In this document: positions 33,513-44,470 of the stretch, one piece after another
How the letters are laid out: each line of letters begins with the position of its first letter
Position numbering within the stretch: the stretch's first letter is position 1
Translations under genes and position numbers: made by a program
Notes under the pieces: model-generated
Told to the model about the DNA's origin: nothing
Databases searched by the model: none
The model's input: the letters and a program-made list of their open reading frames with translations, nothing else
Source of the DNA: Oryzias latipes
Lineage: Eukaryota; Chordata; Actinopteri; Beloniformes; Adrianichthyidae
NCBI RefSeq assembly: GCF_002234675.1
Contig: NC_019866.2
Coordinates: 25,406,031 to 25,470,030 of the forward strand
DNA length: 64,000 nucleotides
Direction of reading: 5' to 3'

Positions 33513-36500
33513 TCATTTCTCTGAGGAGAACGCTCTTTTCATCAGGGGGGGAGGAGTCTTCCCTGCGTCGTAGAAAGACTCGGGTGGAGAAGACGTCAAG
33601 CTGCACCAGTCGGGTATGCGGCCCGTCTGGTTGTAGTGATCCCGGGACACAGACCTGCTGCCCAGGATGTCCTGGAGAGCTCCAAATATGGCTCCTGGAA
33701 GACAGCAGACATGATGGTCACTGTGGTGGTTACTGTGGTGGTTACTGTGGAGGTTACTGCTCCGCCTCCAGCAGGGGAAAAGCTCACACTCATGCCACAA
33801 CAAACCTCCCAGCCATGCCGTGCAGTTTGGTTTGGAGGGTGGAACGTGGATCTGAAAGCTCCTGTTGACCAGCACACTGCTGTATTTGGGTTTTTCCATC
33901 AGGAGGCGTATCTCTGCCAGCAGGCGGTGGAGGAAGCCGGGCAGCATGGACGTTCCCCCGATGACTACCAGGTTCTCACAAAGCACTTTCCGAGTGTCAA
34001 TAGGACACTGTTGGAGAAAAAAACCAGCAGTCAGCCTTCACTGCAGGTTGGTCAGAATCACGCCAGGAGTTTCCTGTACCAATGAAACGCAGACAGGAAT
34101 CAAACTCCTCCTACCTTGACCAAAGCATCGAGTATCAGAGATGCCACACTCTTCTCTTCATTGTCTTGTTCAAACAGAATCTCCATCACAGAGTCCCTGG
34201 AAAACAGCATCCCTTTAGAAATGGTTTTATTTGACGGCACGTCCAAAGACTTCAAGCTCTGGTACTAGGGCAGGGGTCCCAAAATCCAGGCCTGCCGGTG
34301 TCCTGCTGGTTTCCCAGAATCCCTGCCTCATCTGCTGCTGGTTACCTGGATCAGGTGTGTTTAGCCGATCAGGAGCTTCAATGGCAGGACGGTTGGATAA
34401 CATGTAGGACACCGGCCCTCCAGGCCTGGATTTGGGGACCCCTGTCCTAAGGTAACATGAATCCAGATCTGAACTACAGTACCTGACAGATCCGTTGATA
34501 TGCAGGATTTTCTCCCCATCCAGCGGGTAATCCACATCTGGAGGAGGGGTGGGACGCTGCAATCACGAGTTCCCCCGCCATCAATACGTTTCTCCACAAC
34601 TACAGCCTAACTGCTCCATCATTACTGACCTCTGCCGTCCCGTCCAGGTTGAACTTGGCTGCTTGCATCTTCAAACCTCTCTGCAGGTCACTGACAAAAC
34701 AGGTTCTGACTGCAAGAAGGAGAAAAGGATGAGTCTGCTCAAGACGGGGCATCAGGCTGATCTGCTGTCAGATTCAAAATCCTCCATTGATGACCTCATC
34801 AATCTCTCATTTTTATCTGAGATTAGTGAACACAAAAACCATTTCTGGCTCCTTTAGCCCACCAAAAGTGGAAACAGAGGCAGAGAGAAGAAGTGTTTTA
34901 TTTTCAGTCCAACTTACCCTTAATGTCTTCCACTATTTTCTCTGAGAGGGTTCCTAAACCAGAAAGAACACAGCAAATGACGTCTGTTTAAGGTATGCTT
35001 TCAACATACAATGATGCTGCTGTACTGCAGTAAAATAATACATGTTCATTTTACTCTAATGTATGATGAATCATCTGTTCTGCCACAATGATGAAGATCT
35101 GGTCATTAAAATCTTTTTTTGGTTTGTGTTGTATTTACCTTTACAATAGAGAAATGTTTAAATACACATGAGTCTAGTTTAATTTGATCTAATGGAATGC
35201 AAAGGTTACCGATGACAGCTGGAACGCTCTGCTTGGTGCTGCTGTCTGCGTCCACGGTGCACTGCTCTGCAACAAGTCTGTTCAGTTCACTGCAGTAGAA
35301 AATAAGCGGGAAATTCTCAAAAATAACCTACATTCTCCTCAGAAATGACCCTTTTACAGTCCCATGTGACACAATAACACCCAGCAGAGAGGCTTACCTA
35401 TGAATGGCCTTCCCTCCCAGTGGGAGAGCCTCCCAGGCTGAAAGAATGGGAGTGCACTCGTACACCTGAGTCAGCACAGTTAAGGAGGCTCTAATGCTCA
35501 ACGTGAACTAAAAGGAGGATTCTACTGAACCACAGGAAAAAGAAGCAAATCAAAAACGTCCAATCATACACTATATAGTCACAAGTGTTCAGTCAAAGCA
35601 GTTTTTCTCCAACAGCGTCTGACGCTTCCAGAGCCCAGTGATGCTGTAGGGACGGAGGGAGCCGGTTTTCTGTTGGTTCAGTGATAATCCAAACAATAAA
35701 CCAGCAAATATAAAAACAGAGAGAATGAGTGAGAGAATGAGTGAGAGAACGAGTGAGAGAATGAGTGAGTGAATGAGTGAGTGAGCGAGTGAGAGAACCA
35801 GTGAGAGAACGAGTGAGAGAACGAGTGAGAGAACGAGTGAGAGAACGAGTGAGAGAATGAGTGAGTGAATGAGTGAGTGAGCGAGTGAGAGAACCAGTGA
35901 GAGAACGAGTGAGTGAATGAGTGAGTGAGCGAGTGAGAGAACCAGTGAGAGAACGAGTGAGAGAACGAGTGAGAGAATGAGTGAGTGAATGAGTGAGTGA
36001 GCGAGTGAGAGAACCAGTGAGAGAACGAGTGAGTGAGCAAGTGAGAGAACGAGTGAGAGAACGAGTGAGAAAATGAGTGAGAGAACGAGTGAGAGAACGA
36101 GTGAGAGAACGAGTGAGAGAACGAGTGAGAGAACGAGTGAGAGAACGAGTGAGAGAACGAGTGAGAGAACGAGTGAGAGAATGAGTGAGTGAATGAGTGA
36201 GTGAGCGAGTGAGAGAACCAGTGAGAGAACGAGTGAGTGAATGAGTGAGTGAGCAAGTGAGAGAACGAGTGAGAGAACGAGTGAGTGAGAGAACCAGTGA
36301 GAAAATGAGTGAGAGAACGAGTGAGTGAGCGAGTGAGAGAACGAGTGAGTGAGCGAGTGAGAGAACGAGTGAGAGAACGAGTGAGTGAACGAGTGAGAGA
36401 ACGAGTGAGAGAATGAGTGAGAGAATGAGTGAGTGAATGAGTGAGTGAGCGAGTGAGAGAATGAGTGAGTGAGCGAGTGAGAGAACGAGTGAGAGAACGA

Positions 36501-39500
36501 GTGAGAGAACGAGTGAGTGAGCAAGTGAGAGAACGAGTGAGAGAACGAGTGAGTGAGAGAACCAGTGAGAAAATGAGTGAGAGAACGAGTGAGTGAGCGA
36601 GTGAGAGAACAATGAGGGAACGAGTGAGAGAATGAGTGAGAGAACGAGTGAGAGAACAATGAGGGAACGAGTGAGAGAATGAGTGAGAGAACGAGTGAGT
36701 GAGCAAGTGAGAGAACGAGTGAGTGAGCGAGTGAGAGAACGAGTGAGAGAACGAGTGAGAGAACGAGTGAGTGAGCGAACGAGTGAGTGAGCGAACGAGT
36801 GAGTGAGCGAACGAGTGAGAGAACGAGTGAGAGAACGAGTGAGAGAACGAGTGAGAGAACGAGTGAGAGAACGAGTGAGAGAACGAGTGAGAGAACGAGT
36901 GAGAGAATGAGTGAGAGAACGAGTGAGAGAACGAGGGAGAGAATGAGTGAGTGAGCGAGTGAAAGAACAAGTGAGAGAATGAGTGAGAGAACAAGTGAAT
37001 GAGCGAGTGAGAGAACGAGTGAGTGAGCGAACGAGTGAGTGAGCGAACGAGTGAGTGAGCGAACGAGTGAGAGAACGAGTAAGAGAACGAGTGAGTGAGC
37101 GAGTGAGAGAACCAGTGAGAGAGCGAGTGAGTGAGCGAGTGAGAGAACGAGTGAGTGAGCGAGTGAGAGAACTATTGAGAGAACGAGTGAGTGAGCGAGT
37201 GAGAGAACGAGTGAGAGAACGAGTGAGAGAACGAGTGAGTGAGCGAGTGAGAGAACCAGTGAGAGAACGAGTAAGAGAACGAGTGAGTGAGCGAGTGAGA
37301 GAACAAGTGAAAGAACGAGTGAGAGAACGAGTGAGTGAGCGAGTGAGAGAACCAGTGAGAGAACGAGTAAGAGAACGAGTGAGTGAGCGAGTGAGAGAAC
37401 CAGTGAGAGAACCAGTGAGAGAACGAGTAAGAGAACGAGTGAGTGAGCGAGTGAGAGAACAAGTGAAAGAACGAGTGAGAGAACGAGTGAGAGAACGAGT
37501 GAGTGAATGAGTGAGTGAGCGAGTGAGTGAACGAGTGAGTGAATGAGGCAGGAAGGAATGTTTTTTGGTACAGAAATATTTTAAAAAGTGCTTTTTAATT
37601 AGTTCATCATTCATGGATTGAATACAAAAAATTCAAACTAATAGAAAAGTTAATAAAAATGTTAGAAGAACTACAAAGACAAACACGGAAAGACCTCTTG
37701 TGACCAGAATACAGTGAGGTGAAGAACATCCAACACTGTTGCAGCAGCTGCAGACTGAAATCTGAAGCATTTCTAGTGATGTCGGGAAAATTCCCTGCAG
37801 TACAAACTGGATCCCGATCTGTAACATCTACCTGAAGCGAACCGGTCAAACGAGGTAACCAGGATGTGAAGTGACTCAAATTGATGTATTGAGGCAGAGG
37901 GAGCTGTTGAGGGTCTCCAGGGTGGGGAGGGGGCAGCCAACAGTCTTTTTGGACGGCGTTATGACCCGCTGAGGCGCCTTCCTCTGAGCCTCTGAAGCAG
38001 CACGTTACTATGCTTTCTAAAGGCCAACACCAGCCTCTGTTTTCATGAGTCTCCTCAGGAAGTCCAGTCTGTGCCGGGCCTCTTTCAGCAGCTCAGTGGT
38101 TCTGGCTCTCCTGGATCTGGACTCCCAGCAAGCAAAAGTGTGTCCCCCTCTCCACACAGTCCCTACTAATCAACAGTGGAGGACCAGCTGTCTTTTTCTT
38201 CATTTACAGGTTGTCTACTCTCAGTTGTTTGGTCTTTGAGGTTGGTTGACCTCATATTTATAGACATCAAAAAGCCCAATGGAAACTCATGGATGTGTTG
38301 TTCTATAATTATACATCAATTACACAAAAGTTGATTGTTTCTGTCAAGACAATCATCCAGATAACCTTCCAGCTGTGCAGTGATTGGACACTAGATGGTG
38401 CTGGATGAGGCTACTGCTGCCTAGAACGAGTAAACATAAACCTGCTAGTTATGAAAACCCTTTCATATAAAGTCTATAAGGATGCTTTGAAATGATTGAC
38501 ATAATCTCCACTTTCATGGGGCCTGATGGGATTTCCTCACATTGACACTGGTTTGGAAGAATACTGACATCCTCTACTTTTTGGGAAACTTGCAGCTCAA
38601 ACTGAAGAGTGAAGGATACGGGCAGAACAAGCGTCTCCGTGTAGCCACAGTCCAACACCAGAGCGGAGTTGATGCCTAAGGTCATGATGGCCACGAGATG
38701 ACTGGGAGCATAAAGCACAGAGGGGACCTAAAAAACACCACAAACACGGCTCAGGGATGCTGGTGGGCTCAAACATTAGGATGTGCTGTGGCCTACCATT
38801 ACAGACACTATTATATTTGTTACCTGGGATGAAATACTTGTAGAACAATCTAGTATAAAATATCATAAGATATGCAGCTGTGGTGAGCGGGCAGCCAGAC
38901 TGAGCAAAGGCCCTAAAGTCAGGGACATGTGCTCAGTCTCCCCAAAGACGCTGCTGTGCTTTTTAGTTACACTTCTACAAACGTCCAATGAAAATAGTTT
39001 TAATTTATATTTCAATAAAGAAGAAAAATGTGGAGTGGTATAAAGACGACATGATTTTGGAATTGCCACCCTTCAGTTTGCAAACATGAACCGTGCATGG
39101 ATGGCATTAAGGAACGCCGCTTGGTTTCTTTCTCACAAATGTTCCTGATTCAGCTTCAAACTCCAAGCATGTGAGCAGAGCAGACGCTGAGGAAGTCTAA
39201 AAAACTGAAATGATGGGTCCATGTTGGGTTTAAACTGGATCGGTTCTCTAGGTTTTTGGTTGTTTTTTTTGTTTTCGGTTGTCTTTTGGTGAAAAAGTAC
39301 TAGCAAATGTAAGTTAGCATGTAGCTTACTTCAAGCTGCCATAAGATTGTTTTAGCCCATTTAAGGTTCCCATTTAGCGCAATTTTCACCGTCTTTTGCG
39401 ATATGCGTACTGCACAGCTTGATATCACAATAATGATAAATTTGCGATTTATTGTGCAGGCCTAGTTCATAGTGTCTGTATTATTAACTGACTACTTTGG

Positions 39501-42500
39501 TTCTTCTGTTATCAGACACGGTTCTGTCTGATAACAGAAGAACCCAAGAAGTCATCATTGATGTGTCCATTCAATGCAAGCAGAAATTCTCCATGTCTGT
39601 TTAAGGGTTTTTAGCTAACGCGTGCTGGTCTACTGTCAATGGACAGCCCTGAGGGGCTCAGTCCACACAAGCTGCTGCGGGATTTCAATCAGCACATTTC
39701 TAGAAAAACAGTCACCGTTCAGCCTCAAAGTCTGGGACTTTGGTTTTGTTTACCACTTATGGGTACAGCCAGATCAGCCCCTGTGGTTTTGGTGAACATT
39801 CATGGAGAAAAGTTGTTTTCAAGAAAGTCTTAGTAGGAGAAGTAGAACAAAGGCTTCATGGGAAACAACGGTAGCCTCCATAGCTGCCTGTGAAGCGGCT
39901 TGACTTTATTTTTTCAGGCTTGAGGTAAACACAGAATTGTGTTCAATAGAAGAGAAACCAACTTTTACTACACAAACAACACAAGCTCTGTTACAAATGA
40001 CAAGAAGTGACAACAACAAAACGCTGAGAGTTTTGTGGTAAATTCAGCTTCATATGGAGTCAGTAAAGTGAAGTAAACAACAAAAACCTCTAACAGAAAA
40101 CATGATAGAAAGTACCTCAAATTGCTTGAAAAAAACCTTGGTGAGAGTCTCTCTGAAGTGGGAGGGGCAGAGGATGGACTCGATGATGACCACTCTTCTG
40201 TCGCGGGGGTTCACCAACAGATGCCTGTAGATGGAAGAACTTCAGAGCGGTTTCTCTGGATACTGCCTCAAACCTCCTTCTGTTGCGTGTCCCGTTACTG
40301 AATGACCAGAACAGGCGGCATCTCTACATCCAGTAAATACAGACAGTCTCACCTGAAGTACAGAGTGTGGATAAACTCTTTGAGGATGGCATACAGTTCT
40401 TCTGTGTTGATGTTGTATTGAACAACCTTGACCGTCTGAAAATGACACATTACATCTGTCATGCATTATATTTACAGTACTGCAGTTCAAGTGACAGTCA
40501 CACCAGACTCACCTGCTGCTGTCCTGGTTTCTGGATCTCGCTCGGAATTATGAACCTGGGCCCCGTTTCCCCCGCAAAGCCACATCTGTGAAAACAGCTC
40601 TACGTTACCATTCAGTCACATTTCCTCCCATAACCTCCTCTAAAGAGTTGCCATCAAGTCACTCCATCAGGACTTTACTCAACCATCACTCTTAGCCTTA
40701 GTGCCTAATTAGCCTAAAAACTGAGACAAAACCAAAATGAGTTCAGTGAGTTAGAATGATAACAGCTGCTTTCACTAAGTGAGTTGGCTTCAGAGCAGCA
40801 ATAAGGATAAATAAATCTGATGTTCATTGTTGAAAAGCAGTCCTTTTATTTAACGACCCACTCCAATGAAAGGGGTGTTTTTGGTGCCTTTAGCGTGTTC
40901 GTGGAGCATTTCTCTCATGACAGAGGACATAGAAAAGAAACTTAAGACTCAAACTGTTTCTGAGGATTTCTTTATTCACGGTAAATCAGGATCAGACGAA
41001 AAAATGCTGTTCGAAAAAGCTTGTAGCTGCTAATCAGCTGTGCAAGGAGTAACCGTACAGCGAATGGATTACATTCAAATACAGTAGAAAACTGAACGGA
41101 AAAAAAAGACATAATTGAAATCAGTTCTAGAAAGTGTGTTAGTCTGGGGTGGAGCTGGCAGAGCAGGGGGTGGTCCTCACTTTGTGACATCACAATGTCA
41201 AGAACCACGTTTTGGTGGATTGGGAGGGGCTGGTGCTCAGAGAGCAGCTTTTTAGAAAAATACTCAGAAATGTGTGATTAATGCATATATATGAAAATAC
41301 AGACCCTTTTTTAGAAGGCATAGTCCCATAAAACAATAGCCAAACACAAATCATTATCCCCAAAGCAGGCTTTAGAGGCAGCAGTTGTTCAAATCCAGTC
41401 TGTGTCCCACCGGCCTGAGCGCCATTGTCTGTAACGTTGTTCTTCCTGTTCTTGTGAACCGAGTTCAGGATTATTATTTATAATTTAATAATTCAGCCCC
41501 TCTTCACAACCAACATCACACCTTAAACATGAGTTCCAATGACAGAATATGATGGGAGGAGCAGTATTTTTCAGAAAAGAAAACCACAAGAGTTTGATGC
41601 ATCAAACTAACCAGGTATAATCTTACTGGTGCCAAAAGCATTGAAATGGAGATAAAAACGCTCAATAAAAGAGGACAGACATCCTGTTTCATGTGACATC
41701 ATGTGCTTTCCCAGTAGCCATCATGCGTCTAACTCCACGCATCAGCAGGCTAAGAGCAGATCAGCTGCCTCAACATGTGCTGGGAGTCTGAAGGACCTCT
41801 GTGTGGTCTGGGTCAAAGGCTCCAACTCTACAATCACAATCTCCCCCAGGAGTAAAAAAAACCCCTCTGAACTGCAACCATCCCATTTTACCACTAAACC
41901 TTCCCTTCAGGACCTCCTCTCACCAACAGCCACGTGTCAAACTCCAGGCAGGAGGTGGAACACTTGGAAGCAGAGACAACCACCTCTGCATCCCCGTGAA
42001 GAAGACCACAGAAATGACCGTGGACTTCAGGAGGGACAGACAGACCCCCCCTTCACACGGGAGGGGCCGCGGTGGAAGTAGGAGCTCAGTCCTCCTACAG
42101 GGGTGTGGTGGACAGCATCCTGTCCTCTGGCATTAGGAGCAGGACCACCAGACTGAGGAACAGCTGCTCAACTTTGGAGGATCCCTGTACCCCCTCCCTT
42201 TATGTCTCTGTTTACACCCCCCTCTCATGGACAAACATCTCTAAAAACAGATATACATTTACATTTAGATTTTGTGTTAAATTGTTCAATGTTGCCTTTG
42301 TAACACATGGATACAACGTTTTCCTGTCATTTTTATTTGCACCATAACCGGCTGACCCGGGACCAGAGCCAAGAATTTCGTTTTACCCTGTGGTGAAAAG
42401 GCAATAAAGAATCCGTGAGTTAGTTGGAGTGTAAAAGTAAAAAAACGCCCCAAAAAAAGCTTTTGACCATAAAAACCCCCACCTGGATTAAAACGTTCCA

Positions 42501-43025
42501 CCTCCACAGAAGAGGACTTAAACCTCCAGGATCCTGCCAGGTTTTGGTCCTTACCCCCCTTCCTGATCCATCCTGGTCCCCAGCAGAACCTCAGCATCTT
42601 CAGCCCTGCCTCAGTCTGAACCAACATGGCTGCTGTCACCACAGTCTTCTTCACCTTTGCTTTCTCTGGATGATTCTCTATCATCACAGGAGCAACTATG
42701 TACTGAAACTCCATCAGGATTTCCCTCCACTGTTATTACCGAGCTAGCATTAGCCGACCGGCTGTTAGCCGAGCAGCATCTAACGTCTGACCAAGAGGAC
42801 AGACTTTAAATCAACCACACAGATACAGCAGTACACGCCAACACACAAATACACACAGACACAACTCCGTTACGTTATGGTAACCATTGAAAGTGTTGAG
42901 TTACGATGTAGTTACTATTAGTATGAATAGAAAACGGCTAGCACTTACTTTGTATATGCCGCTCCTAAATCAATCACAACTGCGGTCTTCTCGCCTCCAC
43001 TTCCCAGCCCATCGAACAATGGCAT
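33513..43025 (-). CDS. actr10: Actin-related protein 10 (ARP11, dynactin pointed-end subunit), 13 coding exons
   Basis: ARP11 caps the pointed end of the Arp1 filament in dynactin, the cofactor of cytoplasmic dynein. Exons in gene order: 43025-42949, 40585-40513, 40435-40353, 40224-40116, 38727-38620, 35465-35398, 35289-35210, 34953-34918, 34709-34630, 34556-34483, 34196-34115, 34007-33806, 33694-33513. All are GT-AG with compatible phases; 1254 bases give 417 residues, the same as human ACTR10. Visible landmarks are [12 protein letters not shown] (exon 1, actin-fold phosphate loop), [22 protein letters not shown]-type [14 protein letters not shown] (exon 5), [14 protein letters not shown] (exon 12, nucleotide-binding loop) and the end RAFSSEK. 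Exon 6 encodes YECTPI where I recall YEG; a Cys for Gly there is a likely harmless oddity. Intron 5 (3.2 kb) contains a 1.8-kb minisatellite and intron 1 (2.4 kb) LINE debris. Identification is very secure. Confidence 0.97.
34271..34444. mobile_element. hAT-like MITE, 174 bp, in actr10 intron 10
   Basis: The ends CAGGGGTCCCAAAATCCAGGCCTG and its inverse CCAGGCCTGGATTTGGGGACCCCTG form long terminal repeats, and a second inner pair (GGTGTCCTGC / GTAGGACACC) extends the fold-back. Flanking octamers TACTAGGG and TCCTAAGG match at 6 of 8 positions, consistent with an aged 8-bp hAT duplication. There is no coding content. Confidence 0.8.
35719..37546. repeat. 12-bp minisatellite, about 150 copies, in actr10 intron 5
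   Basis: The units are mostly GAGAGAACGAGT, alternating with GAGTGAGCGAGT and GAGTGAATGAGT types, over 1.8 kb. The + strand is about nine tenths purine, so the actr10 transcript strand is pyrimidine-rich. Because 12 is a multiple of three and no unit contains a stop, long frames of hundreds of codons (four-residue S-L-T-R and S-F-S-H repeats on the - strand) appear; they are artefacts. Higher-order blocks of roughly 60-140 bp recur, for example around 37100-37470. Confidence 0.95.
39499..39544. repeat. Perfect 20-bp inverted repeat, 6-base loop, in actr10 intron 4
   Basis: GGTTCTTCTGTTATCAGACA (39499-39518) is followed by CGGTTC and its exact reverse complement (39525-39544). The stem can extend a few pairs with one mismatch. 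It is shorter than a usual microRNA precursor and no family was recognised. Confidence 0.85.
41130..41290. repeat. Dispersed repeat, copy 2 (actr10 intron 1)
   Basis: GTGTTAGTCTGGGGTGGAGC, the TTTGTGACATCACAATGT core, TTTTGGTGGATTGGGAGGGG and the TACTCAGAAATG end match the copy at 9835-10010 in order, at roughly 80 percent by eye. Confidence 0.55.
41690..42420 (+). mobile_element. LINE 3'-end remnant in actr10 intron 1
   Basis: The + strand carries scraps of LINE coding sequence ([15 protein letters not shown] at about 42000-42045, then a segment on scoring a gap in an inserted copy: GGTGTGGTGGACAGCATCCT and AGGAGCAGGACCACCAGACT). It ends with GTGAAAAGGCAATAAAGAATCCG, a 3' terminus of a kind seen in fish Rex/L2-like elements. 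It lies antisense to actr10 and has no intact frame. Confidence 0.6.
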
Positions 43026-43132
43026 TTTCCTAACCGGTCTGCCCTGGAATCACACGGTCGCAGGTCCGATCACCAGCTGCTTCGACACATTGAGCATAAC
43101 AAACGTCTGGCTCGTAGTAAAACGCTGTAGAC

Positions 43133-43163
43133 TGACGTCATCAGGGCGGTGAAGCACTTCCGG
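43133..43163 (-). promoter_or_regulatory. actr10: Putative actr10 core promoter motifs (CRE and ETS)
   Basis: A full palindromic CRE (TGACGTCA, 43133-43140) and an ETS site (CCGGAAGTG on the gene strand, 43155-43163) lie 108-138 bases upstream of the actr10 start codon. This pair is common in housekeeping promoters. There is no TATA box. The P-like transposon begins 22 bases further upstream. Confidence 0.55.
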
Positions 43164-43301
43164 TTCACATGTCAGCGGTATGACCAATGAGTTATATCAC
43201 TAGAGGAGACATCACGTGATTCCTCATGGGAGGAGAGCGCCGCCATCTTGGTGAGGTCAACTTACTGCTGCAGTGCAGCATGTGAACACATTTTTTGCAT
43301 A

Positions 43302-43785
43302 ATACCAGTTCATTGTTTGGGTTTCAACTGCCAAAATCAGAGAACTGAGTCCATGAAGGAGGAAGGCAGATCATTTCACAGGTAAGTACTGTAATTCTTT
43401 TCTTTTAAGACTGTAGGGGCTTCATTAATAGAACACATGTTGACATGTATGATGCTGCAGGACTGTTATCAACATGCTGCATGATGTACGGAGAATTTGC
43501 TGTCGACATAAATGTAAACTTTATTTTGCTAAACCTGTATACAGCATACTAGGCTATTATAGTAATATAGATTTATACATTTCTGACTCAGAGACTGAAC
43601 TTTTCTTGCAGGTTTCCAATGGATTCAGACTTAAGGAAAAAGTGGATCTTATCAATGAAAAGAGCTAACCCAAATGGATCACTGTGGTACCAACTAGTGA
43701 TACAGTCTGGATATGTTCAGAACATTTGAGGAAACACATTTTGATGAGAGGCCAGACTGTTTGCCTGAAACCTGACACCAAAACA
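43302..43785 (+). pseudogene. Decayed THAP zinc-finger frame inside the P-like element
   Basis: The first exon (about 43302-43381) reads PVHCLGFNCQNQRTESMKEE and ends in SFH with a GTAAGT donor. The second starts after TTGCAG at 43612 and restores HRFP, then DLRKKWILSMKRANP. In another frame it continues to VPTSDTV and ICSEH. This gives the THAP C2CH pattern: Cys-x4-Cys, the invariant FP and Trp, then Cys-x2-His. Damage is clear: the expected start codon is ATA (43302-43304), one frame change falls near 43685-43690, another base is missing after the final His codon near 43728, and a stop follows. Intact members bind DNA and, in P elements, recognise the transposon's own ends. The two-exon structure fits a cellular-type or transposon THAP gene. 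Confidence 0.8.
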
Positions 43786-43894
43786 TCAGTGTTACACAAA
43801 TTGATCACTAACATGAATCAGTATAAATCTATTGTTTTTATTTGTTGTTGTTGTTTTTTTAGGATAAATCTATTGTTTACTTTTGTACTTCTTT

Positions 43895-43904
43895 TGAATA
43901 TTTA

Positions 43905-43940
<36 letters not shown>

Positions 43941-44470
43941 CATTATTATTAATAGACTTATTTTTTTTATTGTTTATTTACTTATTATTTATGTATTGTT
44001 ATTATTTATTGTTTGCATTGAGTTACTAGTGATTTAATATTATTATTACTATTATTATTATTATTAATAGACTTGTTTTTATTATTATTTATTGACTTAT
44101 TATTTATTTATTGTTATTATTTATTGTTTGTATTGATTAACTATTTATATATTATTATTTGTATATTATTGACTTATTTTTGGGTTTTTTAAATAATTCA
44201 AATTACATGTCAAAGAGGTCTAGAATTTCTAAATGATTAGAAATTATTTTTAAAAATTCTTTGTAATAATTTTTTTTTTGTAAGAAGTCCTGCAACAATG
44301 CATTTTCATTAAAGTTTGAGCTTTTAAGGCTGACTGTTTCTCTTCTTTAACAACAACAAATGATGTATCTATATATATATATATTATATATATAAATATA
44401 ATGTATTTACATATATGTATAAATATATATATAAATGTAAAAATATATATAGTATATAAAAGCTATTTAG
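43895..44470. repeat. TTA/TA low-complexity tract inside the P-like element
   Basis: Long runs of TTA and TTTA units (43905-44180) and of TATA (44370-44455) make up most of the right half of the element. No frame or structure other than simple repeat was found. Confidence 0.85.

Noticed and set aside
35589..37614. Reverse-strand frames of 356-673 codons of SLTR/SFSH repeats
   Set aside because: They are artefacts of the 12-bp minisatellite inside actr10 intron 5. Being multiples of three, the units keep every frame open.
43684..44037. 117-codon + frame with a poly-isoleucine tail
   Set aside because: Its start overlaps the broken THAP exon in a shifted frame and its end is TTA repeat; it is not a separate gene.
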